Below, piece by piece: positions 40,300 to 50,367 of a stretch of 64,000 nucleotides of DNA (position 1 is its first letter; each line of letters starts with the position of its first letter). The stretch is from Agrobacterium pusense (GTDB lineage: Bacteria > Pseudomonadota > Alphaproteobacteria > Rhizobiales > Rhizobiaceae). Position numbers and translations under genes: made by a program. The notes under the pieces are model-generated. The model did not search any database, was not told the DNA's origin, and saw nothing but the letters and a program-made list of their open reading frames with translations. Location of the stretch: positions 179,340-243,339 of the forward strand of contig NZ_FNBB01000007.1 of the NCBI RefSeq assembly GCF_900102105.1, in the 5' to 3' direction.

Positions 40300-40332
40300 T
40301 TGCCCGAAAAGCCCGCGAGCGAGTCTCTGACT

Positions 40333-41169
40333 GTGACATTCGACATTCTTATTCTGGTGCTTCTGGGCGCTATGCTGCATGCCGGATGGAATGCGCTGGT
40401 CAAATCCGGTTCCGATAAATCGTTGGACGCCTCGTTGATTGCGGCGGGAGCTGCAGCCTGTTCGCTGCCGTTTCTGCCTTTCCTGCCGTTTCCCTCGCCA
40501 GTCGCCATTCCCTTCCTGATCGCCTCAGCCGTCCTGCAATTCGCTTATTTCCGCCTTGTCGCCGCCGCCTATACGATCGGCGACATCGGCCTTGTCTATC
40601 CCGTCATGCGCGGCGTGGCACCCTTGATCGTGGCGGCGACGAGCAGCCTGTTCCTGAGCGAGATTTTGAGCCCGCTGGCGATTGCGGGCATCGGCGTCAT
40701 CTCCGCGGGGATCCTGACGCTTGCTTTCGAGGCAAGGCGCGGGGGCGGAAAGGCGATCATGGTCGCCCTGCTCAACGCTTTCGTGATTGCATCCTACACC
40801 TTCGTCGACGGTGTCGGCGCAAGGCTTTCCGGCAACGCCATATCATACACGCTTTGGATGTCTCTGCTGCCACCCGTGCTGCTGTTCGGTTTCGCGTTTT
40901 ACCAGCGGGGCGCCGGCCCCGTCGTCCAGCATGTCCGGCGCAACTGGTGGCGTGGCCTTATCGGTGGCGGCGGCTCCATACTCTCCTATGGGCTGGCGCT
41001 TTACGCCATGACCAAAGCGCCTGTTGCCGTCGTCGCAGCACTCCGGGAAACCTCCATTCTTTTCGCGCTGGTGATATCAGTGGTGATCCTGAAAGAACGC
41101 GCCAGCATCTGGCGCTACCTTGCCGGAGGCATCATTGCAGCGGGCGTTCTGGTGATGCGGCTGGGGTAA
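40333..41169 (+). CDS. EamA/DMT family transporter
   Basis: A 278-residue membrane protein with about ten helices and the two-fold EamA repeat (drug/metabolite transporter superfamily). Conserved features include LLGAMLHAGWNALVKSG at the N-terminus and the repeat-ending helices AGIGVISAGILTLAF and AGGIIAAGVLVMRLG. The start is uncertain: I use GTG 40333, while TTG 40300 would add 11 residues. Substrate unknown. Confidence 0.85.
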   Translation: MTFDILILVLLGAMLHAGWNALVKSGSDKSLDASLIAAGAAACSLPFLPFLPFPSPVAIPFLIASAVLQFAYFRLVAAAYTIGDIGLVYPVMRGVAPLIVAATSSLFLSEILSPLAIAGIGVISAGILTLAFEARRGGGKAIMVALLNAFVIASYTFVDGVGARLSGNAISYTLWMSLLPPVLLFGFAFYQRGAGPVVQHVRRNWWRGLIGGGGSILSYGLALYAMTKAPVAVVAALRETSILFALVISVVILKERASIWRYLAGGIIAAGVLVMRLG

Positions 41170-41183
41170 AACGAGGTCAGATG

Positions 41184-41205
41184 ATGGGGTAAAATAATAC
41201 CCCAT
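41184..41205. repeat. Perfect 8-bp inverted repeat after the EamA gene
   Basis: ATGGGGTA, loop AAATAA, TACCCCAT. It starts 15 bases after the EamA stop. No T tract follows on the plus strand, so it is either a weak terminator or a protein-binding site. Confidence 0.45.
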
Positions 41206-41259
41206 AACCAACCGTTTGTTTTTACTTGATTATTTTTGCGACCTCCAAAATCGATCATA

Positions 41260-41288
41260 TTGACGCTTTTGTTCGCGCACCGTATAAG
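41260..41288 (+). promoter_or_regulatory. Likely sigma-70 promoter of rplM-rpsI
   Basis: TTGACG (41260-41265), 17-base spacer, TATAAG (41283-41288). Close to consensus and about 130 bases before the rplM start, leaving a long leader. Confidence 0.65.
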
Positions 41289-41367
41289 CGCGCCAGATCG
41301 GATTCCAGCCGGAATAGGGTCATTTGCGGTAGCCCTTATCGGCAACCAAACCAAGCAACAAGAAACG

Positions 41368-41398
41368 CCCGTATGCTCTTCATGAAGAGGATGACGGG
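41368..41398 (+). promoter_or_regulatory. Leader hairpin upstream of rplM
   Basis: CCCGT/ACGGG closes an inner CTCTT/AAGAG stem with a CATG loop, 22 bases before the rplM ATG. Ribosomal-protein operons often carry such leader structures for autoregulation. The identity of any ligand is inference. Confidence 0.4.
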
Positions 41399-41420
41399 TC
41401 CACGTTAGAAAGTGAAATTC

Positions 41421-41885
41421 ATGTCTACTTTCGTTCAGAAGCCCGCTGAGGTGGAGAAGAAGTGGGTCATCATCGACGCCGAAGGCCTCGTTGTTGGTCG
41501 CCTCGCCACCATCGTTGCAACCCGCCTGCGCGGCAAGCACAAGGCTACCTACACCCCCCACGTTGATGATGGCGACAACGTCATCGTTATCAATGCGGAA
41601 AAGGTTGCCCTCACCGGCAAGAAGTATTCCGACAAGAAGTACTACTGGCACACCGGTCACCCGGGTGGCATCAAGGAGCGTACGGCTCGCCAGATCATCG
41701 AAGGCCGCTTCCCGGAGCGCGTCGTTGAAAAGGCCGTCGAGCGCATGATCCCGCGCGGTCCGCTCGGCCGTCGTCAGATGAAGAACCTGCGCGTTTACGC
41801 CGGTTCCAACCACCCGCACGAAGCACAGCAGCCGGTCGTTCTCGACGTTGCCGCGCTCAACAAGAAGAACGTAAGGAGCGCCTGA
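41421..41885 (+). CDS. rplM: 50S ribosomal protein L13
   Basis: A 154-residue ribosomal protein. [20 protein letters not shown] near the N-terminus and [15 protein letters not shown] mid-protein are L13 signatures. The start is ATG 41421 ([15 protein letters not shown]), three codons inside the longest frame. It precedes rpsI by two bases, the standard L13-S9 operon. Confidence 0.97.
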   Translation: MSTFVQKPAEVEKKWVIIDAEGLVVGRLATIVATRLRGKHKATYTPHVDDGDNVIVINAEKVALTGKKYSDKKYYWHTGHPGGIKERTARQIIEGRFPERVVEKAVERMIPRGPLGRRQMKNLRVYAGSNHPHEAQQPVVLDVAALNKKNVRSA

Positions 41886-41887
41886 TA

Positions 41888-42355
41888 ATGGCCGATCTTT
41901 CCTCTCTGAAAGACCTCGCCCCGGCTTCGGAAGCTTCGGCTCCCGTGCATGTCCGCAAGGTTGATACCCTCGGCCGCTCCTACGCGACCGGCAAGCGCAA
42001 GAACGCCGTAGCCCGCGTATGGGTCAAGGCGGGTTCTGGCAAGATCATCATCAACGGCCGCGATTTCACCACGTATTTCGCACGTCCGGTTCTGCAGATG
42101 ATCCTCCAGCAGCCGATCGTTGCCGCTGCCCGCACGGGTCAGTTCGACATCATCGCCACCGTTGCCGGTGGTGGTCTGTCCGGTCAGGCCGGCGCCGTTC
42201 GTCACGGTCTGTCCAAGGCCCTCACCTACTTCGAACCGGGCCTGCGCTCCGTTCTGAAGAAGGGTGGCTTCCTGACCCGCGACAGCCGCGTTGTCGAGCG
42301 TAAGAAGTACGGTAAGGCCAAGGCCCGCCGCTCGTTCCAGTTCTCGAAGCGCTAA
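41888..42355 (+). CDS. rpsI: 30S ribosomal protein S9
   Basis: A 155-residue ribosomal protein. [20 protein letters not shown] and the basic C-terminus [11 protein letters not shown] (the tail that reaches the P-site) are diagnostic. An alphaproteobacterial N-terminal extension of about 25 residues is present. Followed by a strong terminator. Confidence 0.97.
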   Translation: MADLSSLKDLAPASEASAPVHVRKVDTLGRSYATGKRKNAVARVWVKAGSGKIIINGRDFTTYFARPVLQMILQQPIVAAARTGQFDIIATVAGGGLSGQAGAVRHGLSKALTYFEPGLRSVLKKGGFLTRDSRVVERKKYGKAKARRSFQFSKR

Positions 42356-42390
42356 TCGCTTCCAGGAACGGTTCGTTCAGAACTTCGAAA

Positions 42391-42416
42391 GGCGGGGCTT
42401 CGGCTCCGCCTTTTTT
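42391..42416 (+). terminator. Intrinsic terminator of rplM-rpsI
   Basis: GGCGGGGC, loop TTCG, GCTCCGCC, then TTTTTT. A classic tetraloop terminator 35 bases after rpsI; one pair in the stem is a G-T. Confidence 0.92.
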
Positions 42417-42485
42417 CATGGCCTCCTCCCTTGTTTTTTCATCGGGAAGACAGCAACCTCGGCGCAAATCGCAATGGGGTGATCA

Positions 42486-43439
42486 ATGCCGGCCAAAACC
42501 ATCGACCATGCCTTTACCGCAATGTCCCTGACATCGGCTGCCACGGACCCGACCCATGCCGGTGTCCTCTCCTTCATGCGGCGCAAATATACCAAGAACC
42601 TCAAGGGCGTTTCGACGGCCGTGTGGGGCATTCCCTTCGACGCGGCGACCTCCAACCGTCCCGGCGCACGTTTCGGGCCCCAGGCGATCCGCCGCGCTTC
42701 GGCGATTTTTGATAATGATCCGCAATATCCCTTTGCACGCGATCTTTTCGCCCATATGCCGACCGTCGATTACGGCGACTGTCTGCTCGATTACGGCAAT
42801 CACTGGAAGACACCTGATACGATCGAAAAGGAAGCGCGAAAGATCATCTCCAAAACGGATTATCTGCTGACGCTGGGCGGCGATCATTTCATCACGTGGC
42901 CATTGCTGAAAGCGCATGTGGCCAAGCACGGCCCGCTCGCGCTGGTGCAGTTCGACGCGCATCAGGATACATGGTTCGACGATGGCAAGCGCATCGACCA
43001 CGGCTCCTTCGTGGCCCGCGCCGTGCGCGACGGGCTGATCGATGCCGACCGCTCGATCCAGATCGGCATCCGCACCCACGCGCCTGACGATTTCGGCATC
43101 CGGATTCTCCACGGCTACGAGGTGGAGGACATGCGGGCCAGCGATATCGCCTCGCTGATCGTCAAGCACACGGGCGGTGCGCCCACCTATCTCACCTTCG
43201 ATATCGATTGCCTCGATCCCGCCTTCGCGCCGGGAACCGGCACACCCGTCGCCGGTGGGCCGACCAGCGCGAAAATTCTCTCCGTTTTGCATGGACTTGG
43301 CCAGCTCGATATTCGCGGCTCTGATGTGGTGGAGGTGGCACCCGCCTACGACCATGCGGATATTACCGCCATTGCCGGAGCGACCGTTGCAATGTATATG
43401 CTTGGCCTGCGTGCCGAACGGCTGGCCAAGGCTGGCTGA
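42486..43439 (+). CDS. speB: Agmatinase/ureohydrolase family enzyme
   Basis: A 317-residue binuclear manganese enzyme of the arginase superfamily. Metal-ligand motifs GGDHF (near residue 131), FDAHQDTW (near 155) and [16 protein letters not shown] (near 237) are all intact. It most likely converts agmatine to putrescine and urea; a guanidinopropionase-like specificity cannot be excluded. It begins 70 bases after the rpsI terminator and is followed by argC after 70 bases, a grouping on arginine metabolism. Confidence 0.88.
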   Translation: MPAKTIDHAFTAMSLTSAATDPTHAGVLSFMRRKYTKNLKGVSTAVWGIPFDAATSNRPGARFGPQAIRRASAIFDNDPQYPFARDLFAHMPTVDYGDCLLDYGNHWKTPDTIEKEARKIISKTDYLLTLGGDHFITWPLLKAHVAKHGPLALVQFDAHQDTWFDDGKRIDHGSFVARAVRDGLIDADRSIQIGIRTHAPDDFGIRILHGYEVEDMRASDIASLIVKHTGGAPTYLTFDIDCLDPAFAPGTGTPVAGGPTSAKILSVLHGLGQLDIRGSDVVEVAPAYDHADITAIAGATVAMYMLGLRAERLAKAG

Positions 43440-43509
43440 CAAAGACGACGGCACTTGCCAAACTGATTCCGACTACCCTCGCAACCCTCTGAAAAGTCAG
43501 GACAAGGAC

Positions 43510-44442
43510 ATGACAGCGAAGATCTTCATCGATGGCGAACACGGCACCACGGGTCTGCAGATCCGCACGCGCCTTGCCGGTCGCCGCGATATCGAGTTGC
43601 TGTCCATTCCGGAAGCCGAGCGCCGCAATGCGGCGATGCGCGAGGATATGCTCAATAGCGCCGACATTTCGATCCTCTGCCTGCCGGACGACGCGTCCCG
43701 GGAAGCGGTTTCCATGGTGGCTGGCAACAATAATGTCCGCATCATAGATACCTCCACCGCTTATCGCGTTCATCAGGACTGGGCTTACGGTTTTGCCGAA
43801 ATGGATAAGGACCAGGGCGAGAAGGTTCGCTCTGCCCGCCTCGTCGCCAATCCCGGCTGCTATCCGACCGGTGCGATCGCCCTTATTCGCCCGCTGCGGG
43901 CCGCTGGCCTCCTGCCGGACGGTTATCCTGTCAGCGTCAATGCGGTCTCCGGCTATACTGGCGGCGGCAAGCAGATGATTGCGCAAATGGAAGACCAGAG
44001 CCGCGACGACGCCATCAGCGCCAATAATTTCCTTTACGGCCTGACGCTCAAGCACAAGCACGTGCCTGAAATGACCATTCACGGCCAGCTTGACCGCGCG
44101 CCGCTGTTTTCGCCCTCCGTCGGTCGCTTCCCGCAGGGCATGATCGTCCAGGTGCCGCTGTTCGCCGCCGACCTTAAGGAAGGCACTGATATTGAAACGA
44201 TCCATGCGGCACTCACCGCCCATTACGCTGGACAGGATATCGTCAGCGTCGTGCCTCTGGCCGAGAGCAAGGGGTTGGCGCGTATCGATGCCGAGGAATT
44301 GGCTGGCAAGGATACGATGAAGCTCTTCGTCTTCGGCACCGAGGGCGGCGAGCATATCAACCTCGTCGCGTTGCTCGACAATCTCGGCAAGGGTGCCTCC
44401 GGTGCTGCCGTGCAGAACATGGAACTGATGCTCTCTGCATGA
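43510..44442 (+). CDS. argC: N-acetyl-gamma-glutamyl-phosphate reductase, short type
   Basis: A 310-residue NADPH-dependent enzyme of arginine biosynthesis. The start at ATG 43510 ([18 protein letters not shown]) gives the compact type-2 length; the longer open frame overlaps speB and is not real. The catalytic Cys is in [12 protein letters not shown] near residue 117. HKHVPEM is the conserved C-terminal His region. Confidence 0.95.
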   Translation: MTAKIFIDGEHGTTGLQIRTRLAGRRDIELLSIPEAERRNAAMREDMLNSADISILCLPDDASREAVSMVAGNNNVRIIDTSTAYRVHQDWAYGFAEMDKDQGEKVRSARLVANPGCYPTGAIALIRPLRAAGLLPDGYPVSVNAVSGYTGGGKQMIAQMEDQSRDDAISANNFLYGLTLKHKHVPEMTIHGQLDRAPLFSPSVGRFPQGMIVQVPLFAADLKEGTDIETIHAALTAHYAGQDIVSVVPLAESKGLARIDAEELAGKDTMKLFVFGTEGGEHINLVALLDNLGKGASGAAVQNMELMLSA

Positions 44443-44452
44443 GACGTTGCTC

Positions 44453-45298
44453 ATGACCATGACCACGCCCTCTTTTCCGGCCTCGTGGAATATCGAGGCC
44501 GTAAAGCAGATTGCGGATACGCCTGCCGGGGTGGTCTACGAGCTTGTGCGCGATGACGGTTCCCTTGCGGTCGCCAAAGTTCTCAAGAAGAAAGTATTGA
44601 CGGACAGCCTTCGCGGCGCGGATTTCATCGAATGGCGCGCCGGGATCGGCTGCGTGGAGTTGCTTGACCGCTCCGATGATATTCTTCTGATGGAACATGC
44701 CGGCACGGAGACCCTGCGCGACGTGCTGTTCCGCGACGGTGACGACGATGCCACCACGGAAATCGCAGCGGAGGTCCTGCTTCGATATCACCAGCCGTCC
44801 GAGCAGCCGCCGCCCTCAAGTCTGCTGACGCTGCCTCTCTATTTCGAAAGTCTGTTCCGCAAGGCCGAACAGGATCGTTCCGACGGCATCGACAGCGCCT
44901 ATATCGAGGCCGCCGCGCTTGCGAAGGAACTGATCGGCCAGCAGCGGGATATCAAGCCGCTGCATGGCGATCTGCACCATGAGAATATCATGCGCAGCGA
45001 TCGCGGCTGGATCATCATCGATCCGGCTGGCCTGATCGGCGATGCGGCGCTCGATGTCGCCAACATGTTCTCCAATCCGCTCGACCGTTTTGACCTCACC
45101 CGAAGCGAAGCGCGCATCGCCTCCATGGCGGCGATTTTTGCGAAGGCTCTCCAACGGGACGAACGGCTATTGCTGCAATATGCCTTTGCCTATGGCTGCC
45201 TTTCTGCCGCGTGGCATGAAGAGGACGAAAATGCGGAAGAACGCGACAACGAACTCGCTGTCGCGGCAACCATTAAGGCCGTCCTGGAACAGTTCTGA
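44453..45298 (+). CDS. Aminoglycoside/hydroxyurea phosphotransferase-like kinase
   Basis: A 281-residue protein kinase-like fold protein of the APH(6)/hydroxyurea resistance family (streptomycin 6-kinase type). The catalytic loop LHGDLHHENIM lies near residue 177 and the metal-binding IIDPAGLIGD near 192. It follows argC by 10 bases (from the chosen ATG) and is probably co-transcribed. In a housekeeping setting the real substrate may be a metabolite and not an antibiotic. TTG 44447 is an alternative start. Confidence 0.85.
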   Translation: MTMTTPSFPASWNIEAVKQIADTPAGVVYELVRDDGSLAVAKVLKKKVLTDSLRGADFIEWRAGIGCVELLDRSDDILLMEHAGTETLRDVLFRDGDDDATTEIAAEVLLRYHQPSEQPPPSSLLTLPLYFESLFRKAEQDRSDGIDSAYIEAAALAKELIGQQRDIKPLHGDLHHENIMRSDRGWIIIDPAGLIGDAALDVANMFSNPLDRFDLTRSEARIASMAAIFAKALQRDERLLLQYAFAYGCLSAAWHEEDENAEERDNELAVAATIKAVLEQF

Positions 45299-45304
45299 GC
45301 GAGT

Positions 45305-46423
45305 TCAGTCCCTGAGTTCAACCGCAACTGGCGGCGGATATTCTCCAATGAATCCGCGCCAGTGGGCAACCGCAAAACCGAGCACGACCAGCGCCATGCC
45401 CTGATGGGCGAGCGCGACATGAATATCCACATGCATGAGCAGCGTGGTTACTCCCAGCGCCGCCTGAATGCAGACGAGCAGGAAGAACAGCACCGAGCGG
45501 CGGGCGTGCGGCGTGCCGGGCAAGGCGCGCGCCATCGATGCCATATGCCACAGCGTGGCGGCAAACAGCGTATAGGCGCCCAGGCGGTGAATGAACTGCA
45601 CCGTCTTGGGGTTTTCGAAGAGGTTGATCCACCAGGGCTGCTGCAGGAAGAGATCGCCCGGCACCAGCGAACCATCCATCAGCGGCCACGTATTATAGGA
45701 CAGGCCGGCATTCAACCCCGCCACCAATGCGCCGAGATAGATCTGGAAGAGACAGAGCACCGTCAACAGCGCGGCAAAGCCCCTGCCCGTCTTTTCGTCG
45801 GTGGCCTCGGGGGAATGATGGGACAGGCCGCGCAAAATCCACATGCAGCCCGCAAAGATGAGGCAGGCGATGGTCAGATGTGTGGCAAGACGATATTGCG
45901 AGACATCCGTGCGGTTGACGAGGCCCGAAGAGACCATCCACCAGCCGATGAAGCCCTGGAAGCCGCCAAGCGCCAGTAGACCGACCAGTGGTAGCCGGAG
46001 GCGCTTTTCGACGCGGCCTGTCAGCCAGAAGAAGGCGAGCGGCAAAGCAAAGATGAGGCCGATGGCGCGGGCAAGCAGGCGATGCGCCCATTCCCACCAG
46101 AAGATCGTCTTGAACTCGTCGAGCGACATGCCCTTGTTGATTTCCTGATATTGCGGAATGCGCTTGTAGAGCTGGAACTCCTCTTCCCATTCCGCAACGG
46201 AGAGCGGCGGTATCGCGCCATGGATCGGTTTCCATTCGGTAATCGACAGGCCGGATTCGGTCAGGCGGGTTGCGCCACCAACGAGCACCAGACAGAAGAG
46301 TGTGAAAAGCACGAGGCGCAGCCAGACGCGCAGCAGGCGGCGGTCCTTCTCCTGCTTCTGCAGGGCAGCCTGCACCACCATTTCCGCGGAACCATTGGCC
46401 ATCGTCATGCCGCTCGAACTCAT
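45305..46423 (-). CDS. ctaA: Heme A synthase CtaA
   Basis: A 372-residue integral membrane enzyme oxidising heme O to heme A for cytochrome aa3 oxidases. Eight helices are visible. Conserved heme-ligand regions include [18 protein letters not shown] and [14 protein letters not shown] (His), [15 protein letters not shown] and [15 protein letters not shown] stands 8 bases before ATG 46423. Convergent with the kinase gene, 6 bases apart, without a visible terminator. Confidence 0.95.
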   Translation of the reverse strand: MSSSGMTMANGSAEMVVQAALQKQEKDRRLLRVWLRLVLFTLFCLVLVGGATRLTESGLSITEWKPIHGAIPPLSVAEWEEEFQLYKRIPQYQEINKGMSLDEFKTIFWWEWAHRLLARAIGLIFALPLAFFWLTGRVEKRLRLPLVGLLALGGFQGFIGWWMVSSGLVNRTDVSQYRLATHLTIACLIFAGCMWILRGLSHHSPEATDEKTGRGFAALLTVLCLFQIYLGALVAGLNAGLSYNTWPLMDGSLVPGDLFLQQPWWINLFENPKTVQFIHRLGAYTLFAATLWHMASMARALPGTPHARRSVLFFLLVCIQAALGVTTLLMHVDIHVALAHQGMALVVLGFAVAHWRGFIGEYPPPVAVELRD

Positions 46424-46548
46424 CTTTCGGTCTCCTTCATACAGCCATGTTGATTAGCCCCAACCGGCACCACAAAACAAGGCCTCAGGGTTTGCGGCAT
46501 CCGGTCGCGGCGCTATAGTCATGCACCTGTTCAATCACGGAAGATTTC

Positions 46549-46761
46549 ATGCACCCTCGCCTCAGATCGCTTATCGGTACCATCGTCATCATCTGCCTCG
46601 TCGTCGTTTACGCCGTGGTGGCGACGGCCATCGCATCGGCGGCGCTGGCGCAATCGCCCTGGTGGGTGCATCTCGCTTATTTCGTGCTGACAGGAGTTTT
46701 GTGGATTTTGCCGGCGATGCTGATCATCAAATGGATGGCCGGGCCAAAAAAACAGGGCTGA
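46549..46761 (+). CDS. DUF2842 family membrane protein
   Basis: A 70-residue protein with two membrane helices (about residues 9-35 and 42-64) and the family ending WILPAMLIIKWMAGPKK. DUF2842 is a small alphaproteobacterial family of unknown role. It is divergent from ctaA with about 125 bases between. Confidence 0.88.
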   Translation: MHPRLRSLIGTIVIICLVVVYAVVATAIASAALAQSPWWVHLAYFVLTGVLWILPAMLIIKWMAGPKKQG

Positions 46762-46858
46762 TGCGGGACCACCGCGTGACACCTTAAGGTCGCAATTTTA
46801 TAAACCGATTGTTTGCCGCTCAAAGATATAGTCCGACCGAAACAACCGGAGAGAGTGG

Positions 46859-48091
46859 ATGGCGGCTGAGGGGCCGGTCTTTACCAGCGACGAGCAAGCG
46901 CTGACCGCCGTGCAAAACGAGCGGCGGGGCGCTGACCGTCTGTCGGTCGATCTCGTCGATGACGCTTCCACCATCCATGTCGATTGGAAGCGGCTGGAAA
47001 ACGATCCGCTCAACTCCCTGCATCAGGGTTTTGGGTGGTGCTCCATCTGGGCACAAACGCAGGACAGCGCGCTCCTGACGCTTCGCGGCCGGCAGGGCGG
47101 CAAGACGATCTTCCTGCTTCCGCTTGAAATCGTGCTGGAGGGTGGCATTCGCAAGGCGCGTTTCCCCGGCGGCCGTTTCAACAATATCAATACCGGGCTT
47201 TTCGACCCCTCCTTTGCCGAACAGGCCGGAGAGGAAATCGCGGCGGCGATTGCCCGCGAGGCGCGGAAGCTGCTGCATGGCCGGGCCGACATTCTGGCTT
47301 TGCAGAACATACCGCTGACGTGGCGCGGCAGGACCAACCCCCTGTCGCATCTAGCTTCGGTCGAAAACCAGAATCCGGCCTTCCAGCTTCCGTTGCTCGA
47401 AAGTTTCGAGGCCACGCTCCGGCAGGTCAATGCCAAAAGACGGCGGAAGAAATTCCGAATCCAGAGCCGGAGAGCCGAGGAAATGGGCGGTTACAGCCAT
47501 GTGATCGCGCATTCTCCACAGGAAAGATGTGAATTATTGCAGGCCTTCTTCCGGCAGAAAGCCGCCCGTTTTGCATCGCAGGGCATTCCGGATGTCTTTC
47601 GCGACCAATCGGTAAAGGATTTCTTTTACGACCTGGCCAATTTTCCCGAGACGGGCACAGACAGTCTGCTGGAGCTGCATGCTATTCGCCTGCACGGCGA
47701 GAACGAGGGCGTCATCGCCGCAATAGCCGGTCTTTCGCGCAAGCAGGACCACATCATCTGCCAGTTCGGTTCGATCGATGAATCCGTTTCAGAACTCAGC
47801 CCCGGGGAATTGCTGTTCTGGCTGATGATTGAAAGGGCGTGCCACCAAAGGGCTGCGATCTTCGATTTCGGGGTCGGCGACCAGCTCTACAAGCGCAGCT
47901 GGTGCCCGCTTTTCACCGTGCAGCACGATATATTCCTGCCGATAACGGTGAAAGGTCGCATCGCCGCAGCAGCCTATGTCGCGATCGCCCGAACGAAAAG
48001 CCTGATCAAATCCAATCCGGCTCTCTATGCGCTCATTCAGCGTTTCCGCGCCGGCCGGCCGACAGCAGCCTCGACAAGGGGTCTCGACTGA
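46859..48091 (+). CDS. CelD/BcsL-like GNAT acetyltransferase of a polysaccharide locus
   Basis: A 410-residue protein. The N-terminal half (DWKRLENDPLNSLHQGFGW) matches the CelD-type N-terminal region. The C-terminal half is a GNAT fold (AIAGLSRKQDHIICQFGSID, then LFWLMIERACHQRAAIFDFG and GDQLYKRSWCP). Such proteins occur in polysaccharide clusters and probably acylate sugars or intermediates. A good ribosome site (GGAGAGAG) precedes the start. It converges with the Wzc-like gene. I think this is the first gene of the Agrobacterium upp (unipolar polysaccharide) cluster, from memory of its gene order. Confidence 0.85.
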   Translation: MAAEGPVFTSDEQALTAVQNERRGADRLSVDLVDDASTIHVDWKRLENDPLNSLHQGFGWCSIWAQTQDSALLTLRGRQGGKTIFLLPLEIVLEGGIRKARFPGGRFNNINTGLFDPSFAEQAGEEIAAAIAREARKLLHGRADILALQNIPLTWRGRTNPLSHLASVENQNPAFQLPLLESFEATLRQVNAKRRRKKFRIQSRRAEEMGGYSHVIAHSPQERCELLQAFFRQKAARFASQGIPDVFRDQSVKDFFYDLANFPETGTDSLLELHAIRLHGENEGVIAAIAGLSRKQDHIICQFGSIDESVSELSPGELLFWLMIERACHQRAAIFDFGVGDQLYKRSWCPLFTVQHDIFLPITVKGRIAAAAYVAIARTKSLIKSNPALYALIQRFRAGRPTAASTRGLD

Positions 48092-48099
48092 ACAGCCGG

Positions 48100-50367
48100 T
48101 CAGGCCGCGCTCAGGTGGTCCGGCTTTCGCATGCCGGTCATCGGCAGAGCCTGCTCGTAGCCATGAGCAACCAGTTCTCCGAGCGTTTTCTCCAGCATCT
48201 CCCCGTCCTTGTCTGGAACCGAGACAATGATTTCTGCCGGCAAATTGCGCAGCATTTTTTCGAGGCTCGAAATCTGCACCGCTCCACACTCCACAAGCAC
48301 CGTGTCGTAAGCGTCGGAAAGCGCACCGAGGATCATCGTCAGGCGGTCCAGAGCACGCATCGCCTCGCGGGGCTGCGCATTGCCGCGTGGAACGATATGC
48401 GCATCTGACAGACGGTCGCCGTGAATGGTTTCACCGAAGGCGGCCGCTCCTGCCAGAAGGTCCATGACACCGGGAAGTCCGGCCTCGGGCGACATCAGCC
48501 GCGTCGGGCAGGCAGATGCCGTCATGTCGACGAGAACGACCGAACGCCCCAATTCAGACAATGCGCGCGCCAGCATGACGCTCGTGGTCGAACCGCTGTC
48601 ACCGGCTGGAGATACAATGGCGGCGACGGGTTTGGCGAGCCGTGTGGACAGAAAGCCCGCCACGGCGTCGATCGAAAAGTCACTGGCGGCATCGGCATCC
48701 TCATCCACCACCGCCTCTTTCGCAGCCGCGACATCTTCTGCCGCCAATGCCGGCGGCATGGCCGTGGCTGCGGGCGGGTCACTCCGTTTCTCTTCTACGG
48801 CGGCGGGCTGTTGTGCCGCAACCGGCATGGCGCGGACGCCCGGCGCCACATTTTCAGCAGGTGCCGATGCGGGCTGCTCAGGCCCATCCGTCGTCTCATC
48901 CGCTTCAACCGGCCCGCGTGCAGGTGGTGGCGGATCGGAAAGCGGTGGAACCTGACTTCTTCCGACCGGTTTCAGCGCCCTACCCGTAAAGAGTTCCACC
49001 AGCATGACGACAATGCAGGACAGCAGAAATGCTGCGAGCGTGACAACGATGGTGATGGCACCGGTTTTCGGGAAATAGGGTTCGCGTGGCTCAACTGCCG
49101 TCGAAATCACACGCGCATCGGCCGGCGTGGAATCCGCAGAGCCAGCCCTCGACGTCGCCTCGCGATAGCGGGCGAGATAGGTTTCCAGAAGCTGCCTCTG
49201 CGCGGATGCTTCCCGCTCCAGGTCGTTAAGGCCCACCTGCTGCTCACCGGCACGCACGCTTTCCGATTTCAGCACGTTCAGTTGCTGCACCAGTTGCCGC
49301 TCCCGAAGGCGTGAGACATTGGCCTCATTTTCGAGACTTGCCAGCACCTTGCGGGTTTCTTCCTGAATTTGCCTTTCGATGCCATCGAGCTGGTTGCGCA
49401 GCGCCCTTATGCGGGGGTGGCCTTCCAGCAGCGAAGACGAAAGATCGGAAATCTGGCTGCGGATGTTGGTTTCGTTTTCCTTCAGCCTCTGGATGGTGGG
49501 AGAAGCGACGACATCGGGAAAGGTATCGAGAGGACGACCGCTGGCAAGCGCGTTGCGCACGCCTTCTGCGCGCGCCTCCGCATTGGCGCGCTCGCCGCGG
49601 ATACGCCCGAGTTCCGTGGAGATGTCGCTCAGCTGACGTGTGGCGAGCGTTTCGCCCTGCCCGGCCGACAAAAGATCGGAGGAGGCACGATAATCCGCGA
49701 CCTTTTTGTCCGCCTCCCGCACCTTTTCGCGCAGCGTGGCTATTTCCGGCTCAAGCCAGCGCGCTGCTTCCGTGCTGGTATCGAGCTTCGCGCCGCTTTG
49801 CAGCGCGAGATAGGCCTTCATCATCTCGTTCGGGATGGCCGCAGCGAGCTTCGGGTCCTCTGAAGAAAACTCGACCGTGATGACACGAGAACTTTCCACC
49901 TGATAGACCTGCAACTTCTCGCGGAACGCCTTCAGCACCCGCTCTTCAGGCAGAACCTGGAGTGGATCCTTCTTGACGCCGACGGCAACCAGCAGGCTCG
50001 AAACCAGCGAAGGATGCGCCTCCGGATCGAATTCCTTGAGTTCATAAAGCTTCATGTCCCTGGCGACCTGCTTGATGAGGTCGACGGACTGCAGGATCTG
50101 CACCTGGCTGGATACTGTCAGTTCGTCCAGCACTGGCTCGGCCGGCGCGTTGGACTGCTGGGAAGCGCCAAAGGAAGCAGCACGGGATTCAATGAGCACG
50201 CGCGCCTCGCCCTTATAGGCGGGCGACATCATGCTGGAAACGACAAAGGCGGCGCCGCCGGCCAGCAGCGTTATGGCCGCGATTCTTCCCCGACGCCGCC
50301 ATATGGCCGCGACGAGTTGCGCAAGATCAATATCCACATCCCTGTCGTCAATGCGATCGCCGTTCAT
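48100..50367 (-). CDS. Wzc-like polysaccharide co-polymerase with degenerate kinase domain
   Basis: A 755-residue protein. Residues 1-110 are a Wzz-type domain with a first membrane helix (IAAITLLAGGAAFVVSSMM). A long helical, coiled periplasmic region follows to about 420, then GNVR-type residues and a second helix (AITIVVTLAAFLLSCIVVML). About 110 residues of Pro/Ala-rich linker lead to a C-terminal BY-kinase-like P-loop fold (from about 575). The Walker A position reads SPAGDSGSTTS with no lysine, and there is no terminal tyrosine cluster. It likely sets chain length without kinase activity. Uniquely inverted in the locus. Confidence 0.88.
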   Translation of the reverse strand: MNGDRIDDRDVDIDLAQLVAAIWRRRGRIAAITLLAGGAAFVVSSMMSPAYKGEARVLIESRAASFGASQQSNAPAEPVLDELTVSSQVQILQSVDLIKQVARDMKLYELKEFDPEAHPSLVSSLLVAVGVKKDPLQVLPEERVLKAFREKLQVYQVESSRVITVEFSSEDPKLAAAIPNEMMKAYLALQSGAKLDTSTEAARWLEPEIATLREKVREADKKVADYRASSDLLSAGQGETLATRQLSDISTELGRIRGERANAEARAEGVRNALASGRPLDTFPDVVASPTIQRLKENETNIRSQISDLSSSLLEGHPRIRALRNQLDGIERQIQEETRKVLASLENEANVSRLRERQLVQQLNVLKSESVRAGEQQVGLNDLEREASAQRQLLETYLARYREATSRAGSADSTPADARVISTAVEPREPYFPKTGAITIVVTLAAFLLSCIVVMLVELFTGRALKPVGRSQVPPLSDPPPPARGPVEADETTDGPEQPASAPAENVAPGVRAMPVAAQQPAAVEEKRSDPPAATAMPPALAAEDVAAAKEAVVDEDADAASDFSIDAVAGFLSTRLAKPVAAIVSPAGDSGSTTSVMLARALSELGRSVVLVDMTASACPTRLMSPEAGLPGVMDLLAGAAAFGETIHGDRLSDAHIVPRGNAQPREAMRALDRLTMILGALSDAYDTVLVECGAVQISSLEKMLRNLPAEIIVSVPDKDGEMLEKTLGELVAHGYEQALPMTGMRKPDHLSAA

